From Chloroflexota bacterium (GTDB lineage Bacteria; Chloroflexota; Dehalococcoidia; Lucifugimonadales; Lucifugimonadaceae): a DNA stretch of 64,000 nt. Within the stretch, counting starts at the first letter, position 1. The number at the start of each line of letters is the position of its first letter. Below the pieces are notes generated by a model. It was not told the DNA's origin, searched no databases, and saw nothing but the letters and a program-made list of their open reading frames with translations. The stretch is from positions 1 to 64,000 of the forward strand of contig JAQCHZ010000006.1 in NCBI GenBank assembly GCA_027618835.1, read 5' to 3'. Below, one piece after another: positions 39,318-47,314 of this stretch. A program made the translations under genes and the position numbers.

Positions 39318-40439
39318 GTGAAAGTCGAAACCGACGAAGGAATCACCGGCGTCGGCGAGCTTCATCCTGCATCAGGTACCGGCGGTACACCGTTCGTGCC
39401 GCGAGCAGCAGTCGAGTACTGCGCAGAATATTTGATAGGCAAAGATCCTTCCCACATCGAACGACACTGGCAGCACATGTTCCGCAGGCAGCTGTTCAGG
39501 GGCGGATCGGACATGATGGCGGCTATCGGTGCCATCGATATTGCCCTTTGGGACATCAAGGGCAAGGCTCTCGACAAGCCGGTTTACGAACTGCTGGGTG
39601 GCCCCGTTCGAGAGAAAGTTCGCCTGTATACGCATTTAGGCGGCAATTCTCCCGAAGCGCTGGCTGAAGAAGCAGCGGCACGGGTCGAAGAGGGATTTAC
39701 TGCTCTTCGCGTTTATCCGTTCGGCGATTTCGGTAATTCCGATTTCGAAGAAGGACTTGGACTCGAAAATATGAGCTTCACCGGCATGCAGAACAACGCC
39801 GTTGAGCGCATTGCAGCCGTTCGAGAAGCTGCTGGACCCGATACCGACATCATGATCGACGTTGTGAACCGCCTAACGCCCGCAGAAGCCATCGGATTGG
39901 GTCGTGCTTTAGCACCGTTCAACTTGTATTTCTACGAAGACCCTATCGAGCCGGAAAACATGGATCAGTGGGGCTGGGTTGCTCAACAGCAGCCGATTCC
40001 GCTTGCGATGGGCGAACGTCTGTACACGATCTACCAATTCCGCGATTTGATGAACCATCAGGGTGCGGCGTTTGTTCGACCTGATCTTTCACTGGCTGGC
40101 GGAATAACCAACGTGAAAAAAATCGCGGCGATGGCAGAAGCAGCCTACGTTGGCGTAGTTCCGCACAATCCGCTGAGCTGCGTGCTTACAGCTGCATGCG
40201 TGCAAATCGACGCAGCAGTGCACAACATTTCAGTTCAGGAATACCCATACGACGACGATCATGGCATCAAGGCCGAACTCGTGAAAGAGCCTCTCAAACG
40301 AGTAGGCGGCTACCTAGAAGTGCCAACCAAACCCGGCATAGGCGTCGAACTAAACGAAGAAGCCTTCAAGCACTATCCGCCAGTGCCGTACGACAGGCCA
40401 GCGTTGATCAACCCTGATGGATCGCTGCGTGAGTATTAG
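39318..40439 (+). CDS. Enolase-superfamily dehydratase-like enzyme
   Basis: At least 373 residues. Metal ligands are in IMIDVVNRL (Asp), FYEDPIEPEN (Glu) and AMGERLY (Glu); VPHNPLSC has a catalytic-type His. The DxH His found in the 22.8-kb paralogue is replaced (Asp-Val-Val), so the chemistry may differ. The GTG at 39318 cuts off the first strand of the capping domain. The frame is open upstream, and ATT 39264, preceded by GGAG, would give TIKVTAVTTLPVDRFNYV, which matches the usual N-terminus. A rare ATT start is therefore likely. Confidence 0.88.
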   Translation: MKVETDEGITGVGELHPASGTGGTPFVPRAAVEYCAEYLIGKDPSHIERHWQHMFRRQLFRGGSDMMAAIGAIDIALWDIKGKALDKPVYELLGGPVREKVRLYTHLGGNSPEALAEEAAARVEEGFTALRVYPFGDFGNSDFEEGLGLENMSFTGMQNNAVERIAAVREAAGPDTDIMIDVVNRLTPAEAIGLGRALAPFNLYFYEDPIEPENMDQWGWVAQQQPIPLAMGERLYTIYQFRDLMNHQGAAFVRPDLSLAGGITNVKKIAAMAEAAYVGVVPHNPLSCVLTAACVQIDAAVHNISVQEYPYDDDHGIKAELVKEPLKRVGGYLEVPTKPGIGVELNEEAFKHYPPVPYDRPALINPDGSLREY

Positions 40440-40637
40440 CCCCTGATGACTCGTCGCCGCCGGTGTAGGCCCAACCACCCAGCGTCAACGTTGTGCCTAT
40501 CGCTAACAGGCTTGCGACCATCGCTCCTTCAAGACCGAAATGGTGCTGACTGCTGCTCCGCCGAGGACGATCGCTAGCACCAGTTCTACCCCGCAAATCA
40601 AGCCGATAATCCATGCCAGGTATTTGGTGCTCTTCAT
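40408..40637 (-). pseudogene. Frameshifted small two-helix membrane protein
   Basis: ATG 40637 opens MKSTKYLAWIIGLICGVELVL, a first membrane helix, but stops after about 44 codons. A second phase continues GLEGAMVASLLAIGTTLTLGGWAY, a second helix, with the frame open to 40408. A one-base indel near 40535 would join them into a protein of about 70 residues. The start overlaps the merR stop (ATGA), making it the third gene of a small operon. It overlaps the end of the convergent enolase-superfamily gene. Confidence 0.5.
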
Positions 40638-41007
40638 GAACGGTCTGCATTTGCGCAGGTAGCGGGATCGTTGCATCCGCAGGCGCTAATTGCTTCAAGC
40701 TTGGAAATCATTGTTTTGTACGAATCCCGAGTGGCGGTCATCTCGACAATCTTGTTCGCGACAAGTTCATGCCAATCGCCCGACTCATCATCCAAGATCG
40801 ATTGAATCTCTTTTAGAGAAAGTCCAACCGACTTGCATTGCTGGATGAACGACACTCTTTGGATCGATTCTTGGCCGAAGTGGCGATTTCCTCCGATACG
40901 GGCGACATTCGGAGTCAAGCCAAGTTCGTCGTAGTACCTAAGTGTTGACCTGTCACGCCGGCCGATTTTGCCACTTCGCCGATTGTCAGCAATTTTTCTA
41001 ACACCAC
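40634..41007 (-). pseudogene. MerR-family regulator with N-terminal frameshift
   Basis: GTG 41007 begins EKLLTIGEVAKSAGV, the MerR helix-turn-helix start, but then shifts out of phase near 40952. The other frame continues RSTLRYYDELGLTPNVARIGGNRHF, the rest of the MerR DNA-binding domain, then IQQCKSVGLSLKEIQSIL, a coiled dimer helix and a Cys-containing tail (ACGCNDPATC) of the metal-sensing kind. One missing base accounts for the break. The start overlaps the stop of the upstream gene (TAGTG). Confidence 0.7.
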
Positions 41008-41315
41008 TAATTATTCCCTTCAGAAAACAGCGAATGAATCGCGCGAACCGTGTCGATCTCCTCAGAAGTGATCTGGAAACCCACATGGTCACCCGACTCC
41101 GTGATCTCAAACAGCATCGACGGACAACATTCGGCCTCTGCAGCAGCGAAAACCTGGATGGCCTGAGCCATCGTGCTCGGGACTTTCGCCGAAATACCGT
41201 TCGCTAGTTGAACGACCGACGATATATGAGATTGGATCGAGCTCCAACCTGTGAGTCGACCGTCAGATTCAGCGGGTGATAATTTGCACTCAATCGGAAT
41301 ATTTATGGTGTTCAT
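41007..41315 (-). CDS. Small Cys-Cys-Pro protein upstream of merR
   Basis: A 102-residue soluble protein with a C-terminal AEAECCPSMLFEIT segment, the double-cysteine-proline motif that accompanies some MerR/metal-stress operons. No enzyme motif is visible. It overlaps the merR start by one base and is the first gene of a three-gene operon whose other two members are frameshifted. A metal-binding or metal-trafficking role is an inference from the cysteines and the neighbour. Confidence 0.55.
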   Translation of the reverse strand: MNTINIPIECKLSPAESDGRLTGWSSIQSHISSVVQLANGISAKVPSTMAQAIQVFAAAEAECCPSMLFEITESGDHVGFQITSEEIDTVRAIHSLFSEGNN

Positions 41316-41433
41316 TCCAATACCCTACGATCTCAAGTCGACTTGATGTCAAATTATGATTGCCTATGTGGGTGACAATTCGCATTACCTCCCTCACAAT
41401 CGCTGGCTGATTCGCTCAATCGTTCGATCCGTA

Positions 41434-41463
41434 CGTTTGACCCTGATCTGCATCGGGGTGACA
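41434..41463. repeat. TTTGACCC/CGGGGTGACA palindromic repeat
   Basis: A 30-base copy differing at three positions from the repeat at 44218-44247 that borders the first GIY-YIG gene. It has the shared outer edges CGTTTGA and TGACA with an imperfect CCCTGAT/ATCGGGG palindrome between. Confidence 0.8.
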
Positions 41464-41470
41464 CTCGTTC

Positions 41471-41502
41471 CGATAGATCCTGAAAATGAATTCAGGATGA
41501 CA
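41471..41502. repeat. GATCCTGAA/TTCAGGATGACA palindromic repeat
   Basis: A 32-base palindromic repeat (TCCTGAA...TTCAGGA core) that is the exact reverse complement of 49803-49834, the copy touching the second GIY-YIG gene. It lies 7 bp from the previous repeat, upstream of the amidohydrolase gene. Confidence 0.85.
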
Positions 41503-41538
41503 GCTGACACGATCTAGTCCCGGACCTGAAGACGAATA

Positions 41539-42759
41539 ATGCCTACATCTCCCACTTCCTACGATCTCGTAATTTCTGGCGGTCGAGTTCTCGACCCTGC
41601 CAACAACGTTGATGCCAAGCTCGATATCGCCGTCAGCAACGGCAAGATCGCTGCTGTTGAAGCCAATATCGATGCTTCAGCGAGCAAGCGAGTTGTCGAT
41701 GCCAGCGGACTCGTCGTAACGTCGGGCCTGATCGATCTGCACACTCATGCTGCGGGCGGAATTCGTAAGCCGGTTAACGACGACTTCATGGTCGACCCCG
41801 ATACGGCTGGCGTAAGCGCGGGAATTACGACCATCCTAGATGCCGGTTCTATCGGCGCATTAAACTCTGGCGGACTCGTCAACTATCTCGTTCCAAACGC
41901 CAAAACCCGCCTTTTGGCGCTTCTCAACATCGGCAAGATGGGTGTTGCCAATCTTCCTGAAGTCAAGTCTTCAAGCGATATCGATCACGCTTCGTCAGTT
42001 CAGGTCATTCAGTCGGCTCCGAACATCATCAAAGGCGTGAAAGCCCGAATGGTCACACCCGGAATTACAGCCCTCGGAAACGACATGCCAAAGGCAGCTA
42101 AGGCGATTACCGACGAAGCTGGCGGTTTTGTGATGGTTCACGTCGGAGATATCGCCGCGCAAGATCCGATCGCAGCCGATCTCACCCCGACTCTGCTAAC
42201 CGACATTCTCACCAAGGGTGATGTGGTTACTCACACCCTGAGCGGTGCAGTTGGAGCACTACTCGCAGACGGATCACTTATTTCTCAGGCTCAGGAAGCC
42301 CGCAACAACGGTGTTTACTTCGATGTTGGTGTCGGTGGAGGAAACTTCACGTTTGCGTCGGCGCAGGCAGTTATCGACCAGGGATTCATGCCCGACACGA
42401 TCAGCTCCGACATCACTGCGATGGGCATTTACGCCGGTCCGGTTTTCTCGCTGACCGAGTGCATGGGCAAGGTGATGACGTTGGGAATTTCGTTCGAGGA
42501 TGCGATTAAAATGACTACTTCAAAGCCAGCCGAAATTCTTGGAATCGCAGATGACCTTGGCTCGCTAAGCGTTGGGACTACAGCCGATATTTCGATAGTT
42601 GATCTCGTTGAAGGCGATTTCTCGTTCATCGAGTCTTCAGGGACTACGAAAGCTGGTTCACAAGCGATCAAGCCGGTTATGGCGATAAAAGACGGCGTTC
42701 CACAGCCACTCGACCATGGACCTCGACCCTGGGGCTGGCTTCCGGCGCAGAACGGATAG
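41539..42759 (+). CDS. Amidohydrolase/dihydroorotase-like metal-dependent hydrolase
   Basis: A 406-residue TIM-barrel amidohydrolase. VVTSGLIDLHTHA carries the HxH metal pair (His68, His70), GVKARMV the candidate carboxylated Lys, VMVHVGD and VVTHTL the next His residues, and DTISSDITA the catalytic Asp. It resembles the EF_0837/AHA_3915 group of deacetylase-like amidohydrolases, whose members cleave amides or acyl groups. The next gene on the strand (25 bp gap) is a PLP desulfhydrase, suggesting amide hydrolysis followed by amino-acid deamination. Confidence 0.88.
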   Translation: MPTSPTSYDLVISGGRVLDPANNVDAKLDIAVSNGKIAAVEANIDASASKRVVDASGLVVTSGLIDLHTHAAGGIRKPVNDDFMVDPDTAGVSAGITTILDAGSIGALNSGGLVNYLVPNAKTRLLALLNIGKMGVANLPEVKSSSDIDHASSVQVIQSAPNIIKGVKARMVTPGITALGNDMPKAAKAITDEAGGFVMVHVGDIAAQDPIAADLTPTLLTDILTKGDVVTHTLSGAVGALLADGSLISQAQEARNNGVYFDVGVGGGNFTFASAQAVIDQGFMPDTISSDITAMGIYAGPVFSLTECMGKVMTLGISFEDAIKMTTSKPAEILGIADDLGSLSVGTTADISIVDLVEGDFSFIESSGTTKAGSQAIKPVMAIKDGVPQPLDHGPRPWGWLPAQNG

Positions 42760-42783
42760 CTCCAGAATCTCTGAATTTTCACT

Positions 42784-43812
42784 ATGACCATCTCTCAAGA
42801 ACATTTTCGATCTGAATTAGAAAAACTCCCTCGCTTCAAGCTTTCGCAGCTGAACACGCCGCTGGAGCCTCTCGACCGACTGCAGCAAGCTCTGATCGAC
42901 CAAGGTGTTGACGTCCCGAATCGAATGCTAGTTAAGCGTGACGATGTGACCGGATTGGCGTTCGGTGGCAACAAGGGTCGGCACTTCGAGTTCGAGATCG
43001 CCCACATTCTCGAAGGCGGCTTCGATACCGTCATCAACATCAATCACTACCACTCGAATCAGGCTCGATTCATCGCCGCAGGGTGCGTCAAAGCCGGACT
43101 GAAATACCACATCGTTTCTACCGATATGGTCACAGCTCCGATAACAGGCAATTTGCTGCTTTGCAAGCTGATGGGAGCGGTTATCCACCGTTCTCCTAAC
43201 GAATACGGTCGCCAAGTGGCGGACAAGATTTTCAAGGAAGAGACCGCGTCGGGCCGAAAGCCTTACATCCTGCCCGACGATCCATTCGTTGACGTGATGG
43301 GCATGATCGGCTTTATCGAAGCTGGTCTTGAACTTGAAGATCAACTCGCCGAGTTACAAATCGATGGGCCAGTTCGTTTTTGGGGTCTTACGGGTCGTTC
43401 GATCGCGGGATTACGCCTTTATGCCAAGAATCGTGGGCTCGATTGGCGAGCGACTGCTTGCCAGTATTCGCCAGGCACAATTGAAGATTTCCAGAACGTA
43501 ACTGCCGATCGGTCGAAGCAGGTTGTCGAGATGTTCGATCTTGAGCAGCCACTAGACACTGACGATCTGCAGGTTTTAGAAGACTATCGAGGTCCGGCCT
43601 ACGGCGAGCCGGATGATCGAGTGATAGAAGCGATTCAAATGGTCGGAAAGGCAGAAGGGCTCATTCTCGATCCCAACTACACCGGCAAAGCGATGTCAGG
43701 CCTAATCGGCGAATTCCGAGGTGGCAGAATTAACCCCGAAGAAACAATCGTATTCATCCACTCCGGCGGACTCCCCCAACTCTTCGCCCACGCCGATAAA
43801 TTCGTCGACTAA
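42784..43812 (+). CDS. PLP-dependent enzyme, D-cysteine desulfhydrase/ACC deaminase family
   Basis: A 342-residue fold-type II PLP enzyme. Lys64 in AFGGNKGRHFEFE is the Schiff base; YHSNQARFIAAGC provides the phosphate-side Ser/Asn, and HSGGLPQLF near the C-terminus is typical. Members eliminate H2S from D-cysteine, deaminate 1-aminocyclopropane carboxylate or act on related D-amino acids. The amidohydrolase just upstream may supply the free amino acid. A paralogue lies 570 bp downstream, beyond the inserted-looking GIY-YIG gene. Confidence 0.88.
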   Translation: MTISQEHFRSELEKLPRFKLSQLNTPLEPLDRLQQALIDQGVDVPNRMLVKRDDVTGLAFGGNKGRHFEFEIAHILEGGFDTVININHYHSNQARFIAAGCVKAGLKYHIVSTDMVTAPITGNLLLCKLMGAVIHRSPNEYGRQVADKIFKEETASGRKPYILPDDPFVDVMGMIGFIEAGLELEDQLAELQIDGPVRFWGLTGRSIAGLRLYAKNRGLDWRATACQYSPGTIEDFQNVTADRSKQVVEMFDLEQPLDTDDLQVLEDYRGPAYGEPDDRVIEAIQMVGKAEGLILDPNYTGKAMSGLIGEFRGGRINPEETIVFIHSGGLPQLFAHADKFVD

Positions 43813-43851
43813 TGTGGTCGTTGGTGAACCCAAGCCGACAACGTCCAACCT

Positions 43852-43881
43852 TGTCACCCCGATGAAAATCGGGGTCAAACG
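43852..43881. repeat. Left 30-bp inverted repeat flanking GIY-YIG gene
   Basis: TGTCACCCCGATGAAAATCG and the following GGGTCAAACG form a 30-base sequence that is the exact reverse complement of 44218-44247. It is internally palindromic (ACCCCGAT GAAA ATCGGGGT). It lies 18 bp past the stop of the GIY-YIG gene. Confidence 0.93.
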
Positions 43882-43899
43882 TTCAAACCCGCCTACCAA

Positions 43900-44199
43900 T
43901 CACTCGTACCAACCGCCTGACAGGTCCAACCAATCCGGATTTGCTTTATCAATCAATTCGACTTTCCATCGTCGACGCCAATTCTTGATCTGTTTTTCCT
44001 TCAACAACGCCTCATTAACATCATTTGTCTCGTCAAACCAGACCAGCATGTCGGTTGAATAGTGCTGCGTAAATTGCGAACCACCACCCGATTTATGCCG
44101 CCAGATTCGGGCATGAAGATTCCCGGTTACTCCCGTGTAGATCATGCGACCTTTATTAGCGAGCATGTAAATGTAATATGAACGTGTTCCGTGATTCAT
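43900..44199 (-). CDS. Small GIY-YIG nuclease-domain protein
   Basis: A 99-residue single-domain GIY-YIG protein (UPF0213/YhbQ-like). YYIYMLANKGRMIYTGVTGNL carries the two tyrosine motifs, HARIWRHKSG the conserved Arg, the Glu is in FDETND or KEKQ, and IKNWRRRWKVELID the characteristic helix. Such proteins cut DNA or are inactive relatives. It sits alone on the minus strand between two plus-strand PLP paralogues and is bracketed by a perfect 30-bp inverted repeat. A paralogue is at 49836-50135. The composition of a small mobile or repeat-associated unit is suggested by this layout. Confidence 0.88.
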   Translation of the reverse strand: MNHGTRSYYIYMLANKGRMIYTGVTGNLHARIWRHKSGGGSQFTQHYSTDMLVWFDETNDVNEALLKEKQIKNWRRRWKVELIDKANPDWLDLSGGWYE

Positions 44200-44217
44200 T
44201 TGTCAGCGAGGTAGGTT

Positions 44218-44247
44218 CGTTTGACCCCGATTTTCATCGGGGTGACA
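44218..44247. repeat. Right 30-bp inverted repeat flanking GIY-YIG gene
   Basis: CGTTTGACCCCGATTTTCAT plus CGGGGTGACA; exact reverse complement of 43852-43881, 18 bp upstream of the GIY-YIG start codon. The sequence identity ends at base 30 on both sides. Confidence 0.93.
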
Positions 44248-44380
44248 GTCGATTGATTTCAGGTGAGACTAACGATTTACCCCGGTACCTCAAACCACAC
44301 AAGACACTCGACACGATTACAATTCTCGACTCAGCCAAATTACGTAAACTCACAGAAAAAGTGCCACTGGCACCAGCACG

Positions 44381-45424
44381 ATGACACAACACCTCACGCC
44401 CGACGAACTTCAAGCCAAGATCAACAAGCTTCCTCGGATGAAAATCGCACATCTTCCGACTCCGCTCGAAGAGATGCCGCGATTAACCGAACGACTCGGT
44501 GGACCGCAAATCTGGATCAAGCGTGAAGATATGACCGGCCTCGCGTACGGCGGGAACAAAGCTCGGCACTACGAGTTTGAAATGCCGCATGTTGCCGACC
44601 TGGGCTACGACGTGATGATCAACGTCATGGACTATCACTCGAACAACGCTCGAATGACAGCCGCCGCCGCCAACAAAATCGGCATGCGCTACATTCTCGT
44701 GCTCAAGAACGCAGCGAATCGCAACGTTCAGGGCAACCTGCTGATCGACAAGATCCTTGGGGCTGAACTGCACCTTCTCGACGAGTATCAGTCGGGAGAT
44801 GCCGAAGGCTATGCAACTCGCCTGAAAGAAGAATTGGAAGCTGAAGGGCACAAGCCTTACCTGATTCAAGACCACCTCTTCCCGCGAATCGTTGGAATGG
44901 TCGGATTCGTTCAGGCTGGCATCGAAATCCTCGAACAGATCAACGAAAACGATCTCAAAAACGTTCACATCATCGGTGTAGCGGGACGATCGCTTTGCGG
45001 GCTTATCGTCGCTGCGAAATCGATGGGGCTTGACTGGAAATTCACAGGCGTAACGGTGAACTACGACGTCCCGTTGGACGGATACATCTTCCAACACAGC
45101 GAGGACCTTAAGAAGGCACTCGATTTACCGGTGACGTTCGAGCAGGGCGACATGCGAGTACTCGACCAATACGTTGGCGAGGGCTACGGCGTGTTGAGTG
45201 CACAGGTCAATGAGGCAATTCACATTGCCGCTCAAACCGACGCAATTATTTGCGACCCTAACTACACGGGTACTGTGATGGCTGCTTTGATCGATCAGGT
45301 CGAAGAGGGCGGATTCTCCAACGACGAAACGATCATATTCCTGCACACCGGCGGACTTCCTGCCGTGTTCACTTTTGCTGATCAACTGGCGGCGTTCAAG
45401 GGCTCGGTTCAGGCCCGAACGTAG
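44381..45424 (+). CDS. PLP-dependent enzyme, D-cysteine desulfhydrase/ACC deaminase family, paralogue
   Basis: A 347-residue paralogue of the 42.8-kb enzyme. Lys60 in LAYGGNKARHYEF is the Schiff base; DYHSNNARMTAAAA and HTGGLPAVF match the other copy, as does DPNYTG near residue 295. Divergence in the middle suggests different substrates. The open region between the two copies holds only the GIY-YIG unit and its repeats. Confidence 0.88.
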   Translation: MTQHLTPDELQAKINKLPRMKIAHLPTPLEEMPRLTERLGGPQIWIKREDMTGLAYGGNKARHYEFEMPHVADLGYDVMINVMDYHSNNARMTAAAANKIGMRYILVLKNAANRNVQGNLLIDKILGAELHLLDEYQSGDAEGYATRLKEELEAEGHKPYLIQDHLFPRIVGMVGFVQAGIEILEQINENDLKNVHIIGVAGRSLCGLIVAAKSMGLDWKFTGVTVNYDVPLDGYIFQHSEDLKKALDLPVTFEQGDMRVLDQYVGEGYGVLSAQVNEAIHIAAQTDAIICDPNYTGTVMAALIDQVEEGGFSNDETIIFLHTGGLPAVFTFADQLAAFKGSVQART

Positions 45425-45460
45425 CGTGCGCCCGCTAGAAATCACTGAGGGACAGCGATC

Positions 45461-45595
45461 ATGAATATGTGGAACAGAGGCGGCGGCGATCGCGACCCCG
45501 ATGGTCGGCGGTCAGTCACGGTTCGCCAACTAATCATCCGGTCTATTTTTTACGTGATCATTTTCGCCCTAATCATCTGGTGGGCAAAGGGGTAA
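45461..45595 (+). CDS. Small single-helix membrane protein (44 aa)
   Basis: ATG 45461 with AGGGAC upstream encodes a charged N-terminus (NRGGGDRDPDGRRS) and one hydrophobic helix IIRSIFYVIIFALIIWWAKG at the C-terminus. The tryptophans at the helix end and the layout resemble the next small gene. Function unknown; first of four short membrane-protein frames between the PLP gene and a terminator at 46474. Confidence 0.55.
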   Translation: MNMWNRGGGDRDPDGRRSVTVRQLIIRSIFYVIIFALIIWWAKG

Positions 45596-45707
45596 TGGAG
45601 TAACCCTCTCGTTCGTATTGTGAGAAATTCCATCCGTCTATGATGTGCATACGGCATTGCTTCGAACTTATTTTTTAAACGCTTGAAGCTCGAAACGGAG
45701 AACCGAC

Positions 45708-45902
45708 GTGCAGCACCATAATAATCACGATGTCGGCGGCAAGATTCTAGTGAAGGGCATGGAAGTTCAGGCCCAGTCGAAGCGGAACCGCCACTACGCC
45801 AACTCACGACGACGAGTTTCAGCCAAGATAAAACTACTCGTGATGCTGTTTATCTTGGTCGCCTTCTTCTGGTGGGTTTACGGCTGGGGAGAGCCGGTGT
45901 GA
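45708..45902 (+). CDS. Small single-helix membrane protein (64 aa)
   Basis: GTG 45708 follows a GGAG site by 8 bases. A polar, His/Asn- and Arg-rich N-terminus (1-42) precedes one helix KLLVMLFILVAFFWWVYGWG. Its stop overlaps the start of the next frame (GTGTGA). Function unknown. Confidence 0.6.
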   Translation: MQHHNNHDVGGKILVKGMEVQAQSKRNRHYANSRRRVSAKIKLLVMLFILVAFFWWVYGWGEPV

Positions 45903-46091
45903 ACAATCACGATCCCGGAACACAATGGGTTACTTCTTGGAGCGATATTCGATGCGTTCAAAAGTGATCCGAGAAAGCCAAAACACTCGTCACTTTGGGT
46001 TCGAATTGGTCTGACTCTGCTGAAATTGACGGCGATCAGCTTACTGGCGATGTCACCGTTTATTCTTCTAATACTATTGATCGCCTTGTAG
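45899..46091 (+). pseudogene. Probable frameshifted small membrane protein
   Basis: GTG 45899 opens NNHDPGTQWVTSWSDI and then stops; in the next phase DAFKSDPRKPKHSSLWVRIG is followed by a helix LKLTAISLLAMSPFILLILLIAL to TAG 46091. The join SWSDI-DAFKSDPRK is natural, so a one-base change near 45951 is likely. Start overlaps the preceding gene, so the two would be coupled. Confidence 0.42.
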
Positions 46092-46196
46092 GCACAGTGG
46101 CATTCATTTCGTCATCGAAACGGAAACTCGGTAGTTAGGCATCATAAGAACATGAACGCCCCCCGATTCAATTACTCAACGAAGAGGAACTGAATA

Positions 46197-46430
46197 GTGC
46201 CACCGAACGACCCGATGCTCGGTTCCCGGATGGAAAGTCGTGCAGCCGAAGGACGAGCGAGGAGCCAGCACCCCCATGTACGACGCGGATCTTCCATGAA
46301 GGGTATTTCGATCGTCCTCGCCATACTGTTGGTGTTATCGGCAGCGATGATCATATGGATCGTTACAGATGACGTTCCAGTGCCAATGATTGACGAACCC
46401 CAATCAGATCAGAGCCAAAACCAACCCTGA
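46197..46430 (+). CDS. Small single-helix membrane protein (77 aa)
   Basis: GTG 46197, with AGAGGA upstream, encodes 77 residues: a basic soluble part, then one helix ISIVLAILLVLSAAMIIWIV (about 37-56) and an acidic external tail rich in Asp/Pro/Gln. An internal ATG at 46296 (MKGISIV) is an alternative start. Function unknown. Followed by a strong terminator. Confidence 0.5.
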   Translation: MPPNDPMLGSRMESRAAEGRARSQHPHVRRGSSMKGISIVLAILLVLSAAMIIWIVTDDVPVPMIDEPQSDQSQNQP

Positions 46431-46473
46431 TCGCCGTCAACATACCCAACGACCACATAAAAACTGATCAAAT

Positions 46474-46511
46474 AAAAAGACCGGTCCCAACTAAATGGAA
46501 CCGGTCTTTTT
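46474..46511. terminator. Bidirectional intrinsic terminator
   Basis: AAAAAGACCGGT (46474-46485) pairs with ACCGGTCTTTTT (46500-46511), with a near-matching extension into the loop, and is flanked by A-runs and T-runs. It separates the plus-strand small membrane genes from the minus-strand membrane gene. Confidence 0.9.
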
Positions 46512-46540
46512 ATTTTCGATCGTTTAGTCGAACTGCGAGA

Positions 46541-47314
46541 CTACGAAGTTACGGTGCTGATCTTGTCAGCAACTCGAGCCATTCCTCGGGAGAAGCGTGG
46601 TGTGAGGTAACCCTCGAAGATTCCAGCGCCGAATGCGAATGCAAACAGTGCCAGCTGACCTGCAAAGATTCCCGTTCCACCGTAACCGGCCAAGAAAGCC
46701 ACTCGAGTCGTTGATTCCTGATCGGAAACCAAAGGCAGCGAGATGATCCCGGCACCAAACAGTGCGAACACTGCCAGAGCCAAAACTCCACCAACCAACG
46801 GTCGAGCCAAGCCGACCATGAATAGCGCTACTTTTTCGGTGTATTCCAACTGCATCGTCACTGTTCGCAGTAGCACTGTGAAAGCACTTCCTGCGATACC
46901 GAAAATGATGGCTGCAAATACGATATCAAGCGGAGTCGATAGGAATAGAGCTTCAACGCCGGACACGGTCACCGTAACAACCGCCAAAGCAGCCGCCAGC
47001 AATGTGAGACCAACCATCGGCGAAACTATTCGTCGAAGCATCGTTCGAGAATGGATCATCTCAGATACGTTTGCGTTTAGTGTTCCTAAAATCTGTTCGC
47101 CATCCCTAAGGACATCGATTCCACCAGACATTGCTCGATCTATCCAAGCTTGGAGATTATCGAGCATCTGGCCATGATCCTTGAGATTCGCACTGCGAAC
47201 TCGGATCATCAATCGTTCAACCGAGGCTACGAATGGTGCTGATTCAGCGATCATTCCTCGTCCACTCTGTTGTGGAGTGATCTCTTCGGGCTCAAAGCGT
47301 ACCGGTTCCGTCAT
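46541..47314 (-). CDS. Unrecognised four-helix membrane protein
   Basis: About 257 residues. A soluble N-terminal half (helical, about 1-95, with ERLMIRVRSANLKDHGQMLDNL) precedes four hydrophobic segments: VSPMVGLTLLAAALAVVTV, LDIVFAAIIFGIAGSAFTVLL, PLVGGVLALAVFALFGAGII and IFAGQLALFAFAFGAGIFEGY. The ATG at 47314 has an AGGAG site 8 bases upstream and is preferred over the longer frame from 47338. I do not recognise the family. It has its own terminator and is probably monocistronic. Confidence 0.65.
   Translation of the reverse strand: MTEPVRFEPEEITPQQSGRGMIAESAPFVASVERLMIRVRSANLKDHGQMLDNLQAWIDRAMSGGIDVLRDGEQILGTLNANVSEMIHSRTMLRRIVSPMVGLTLLAAALAVVTVTVSGVEALFLSTPLDIVFAAIIFGIAGSAFTVLLRTVTMQLEYTEKVALFMVGLARPLVGGVLALAVFALFGAGIISLPLVSDQESTTRVAFLAGYGGTGIFAGQLALFAFAFGAGIFEGYLTPRFSRGMARVADKISTVTS

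Noticed and set aside
41434-44247. CRISPR array
   Set aside because: Repeats are few, irregularly spaced, in both orientations and self-palindromic; no cas genes.
43852-44247. Canonical insertion sequence
   Set aside because: There are inverted repeats, but no transposase and no visible target-site duplication; a GIY-YIG unit is described instead.
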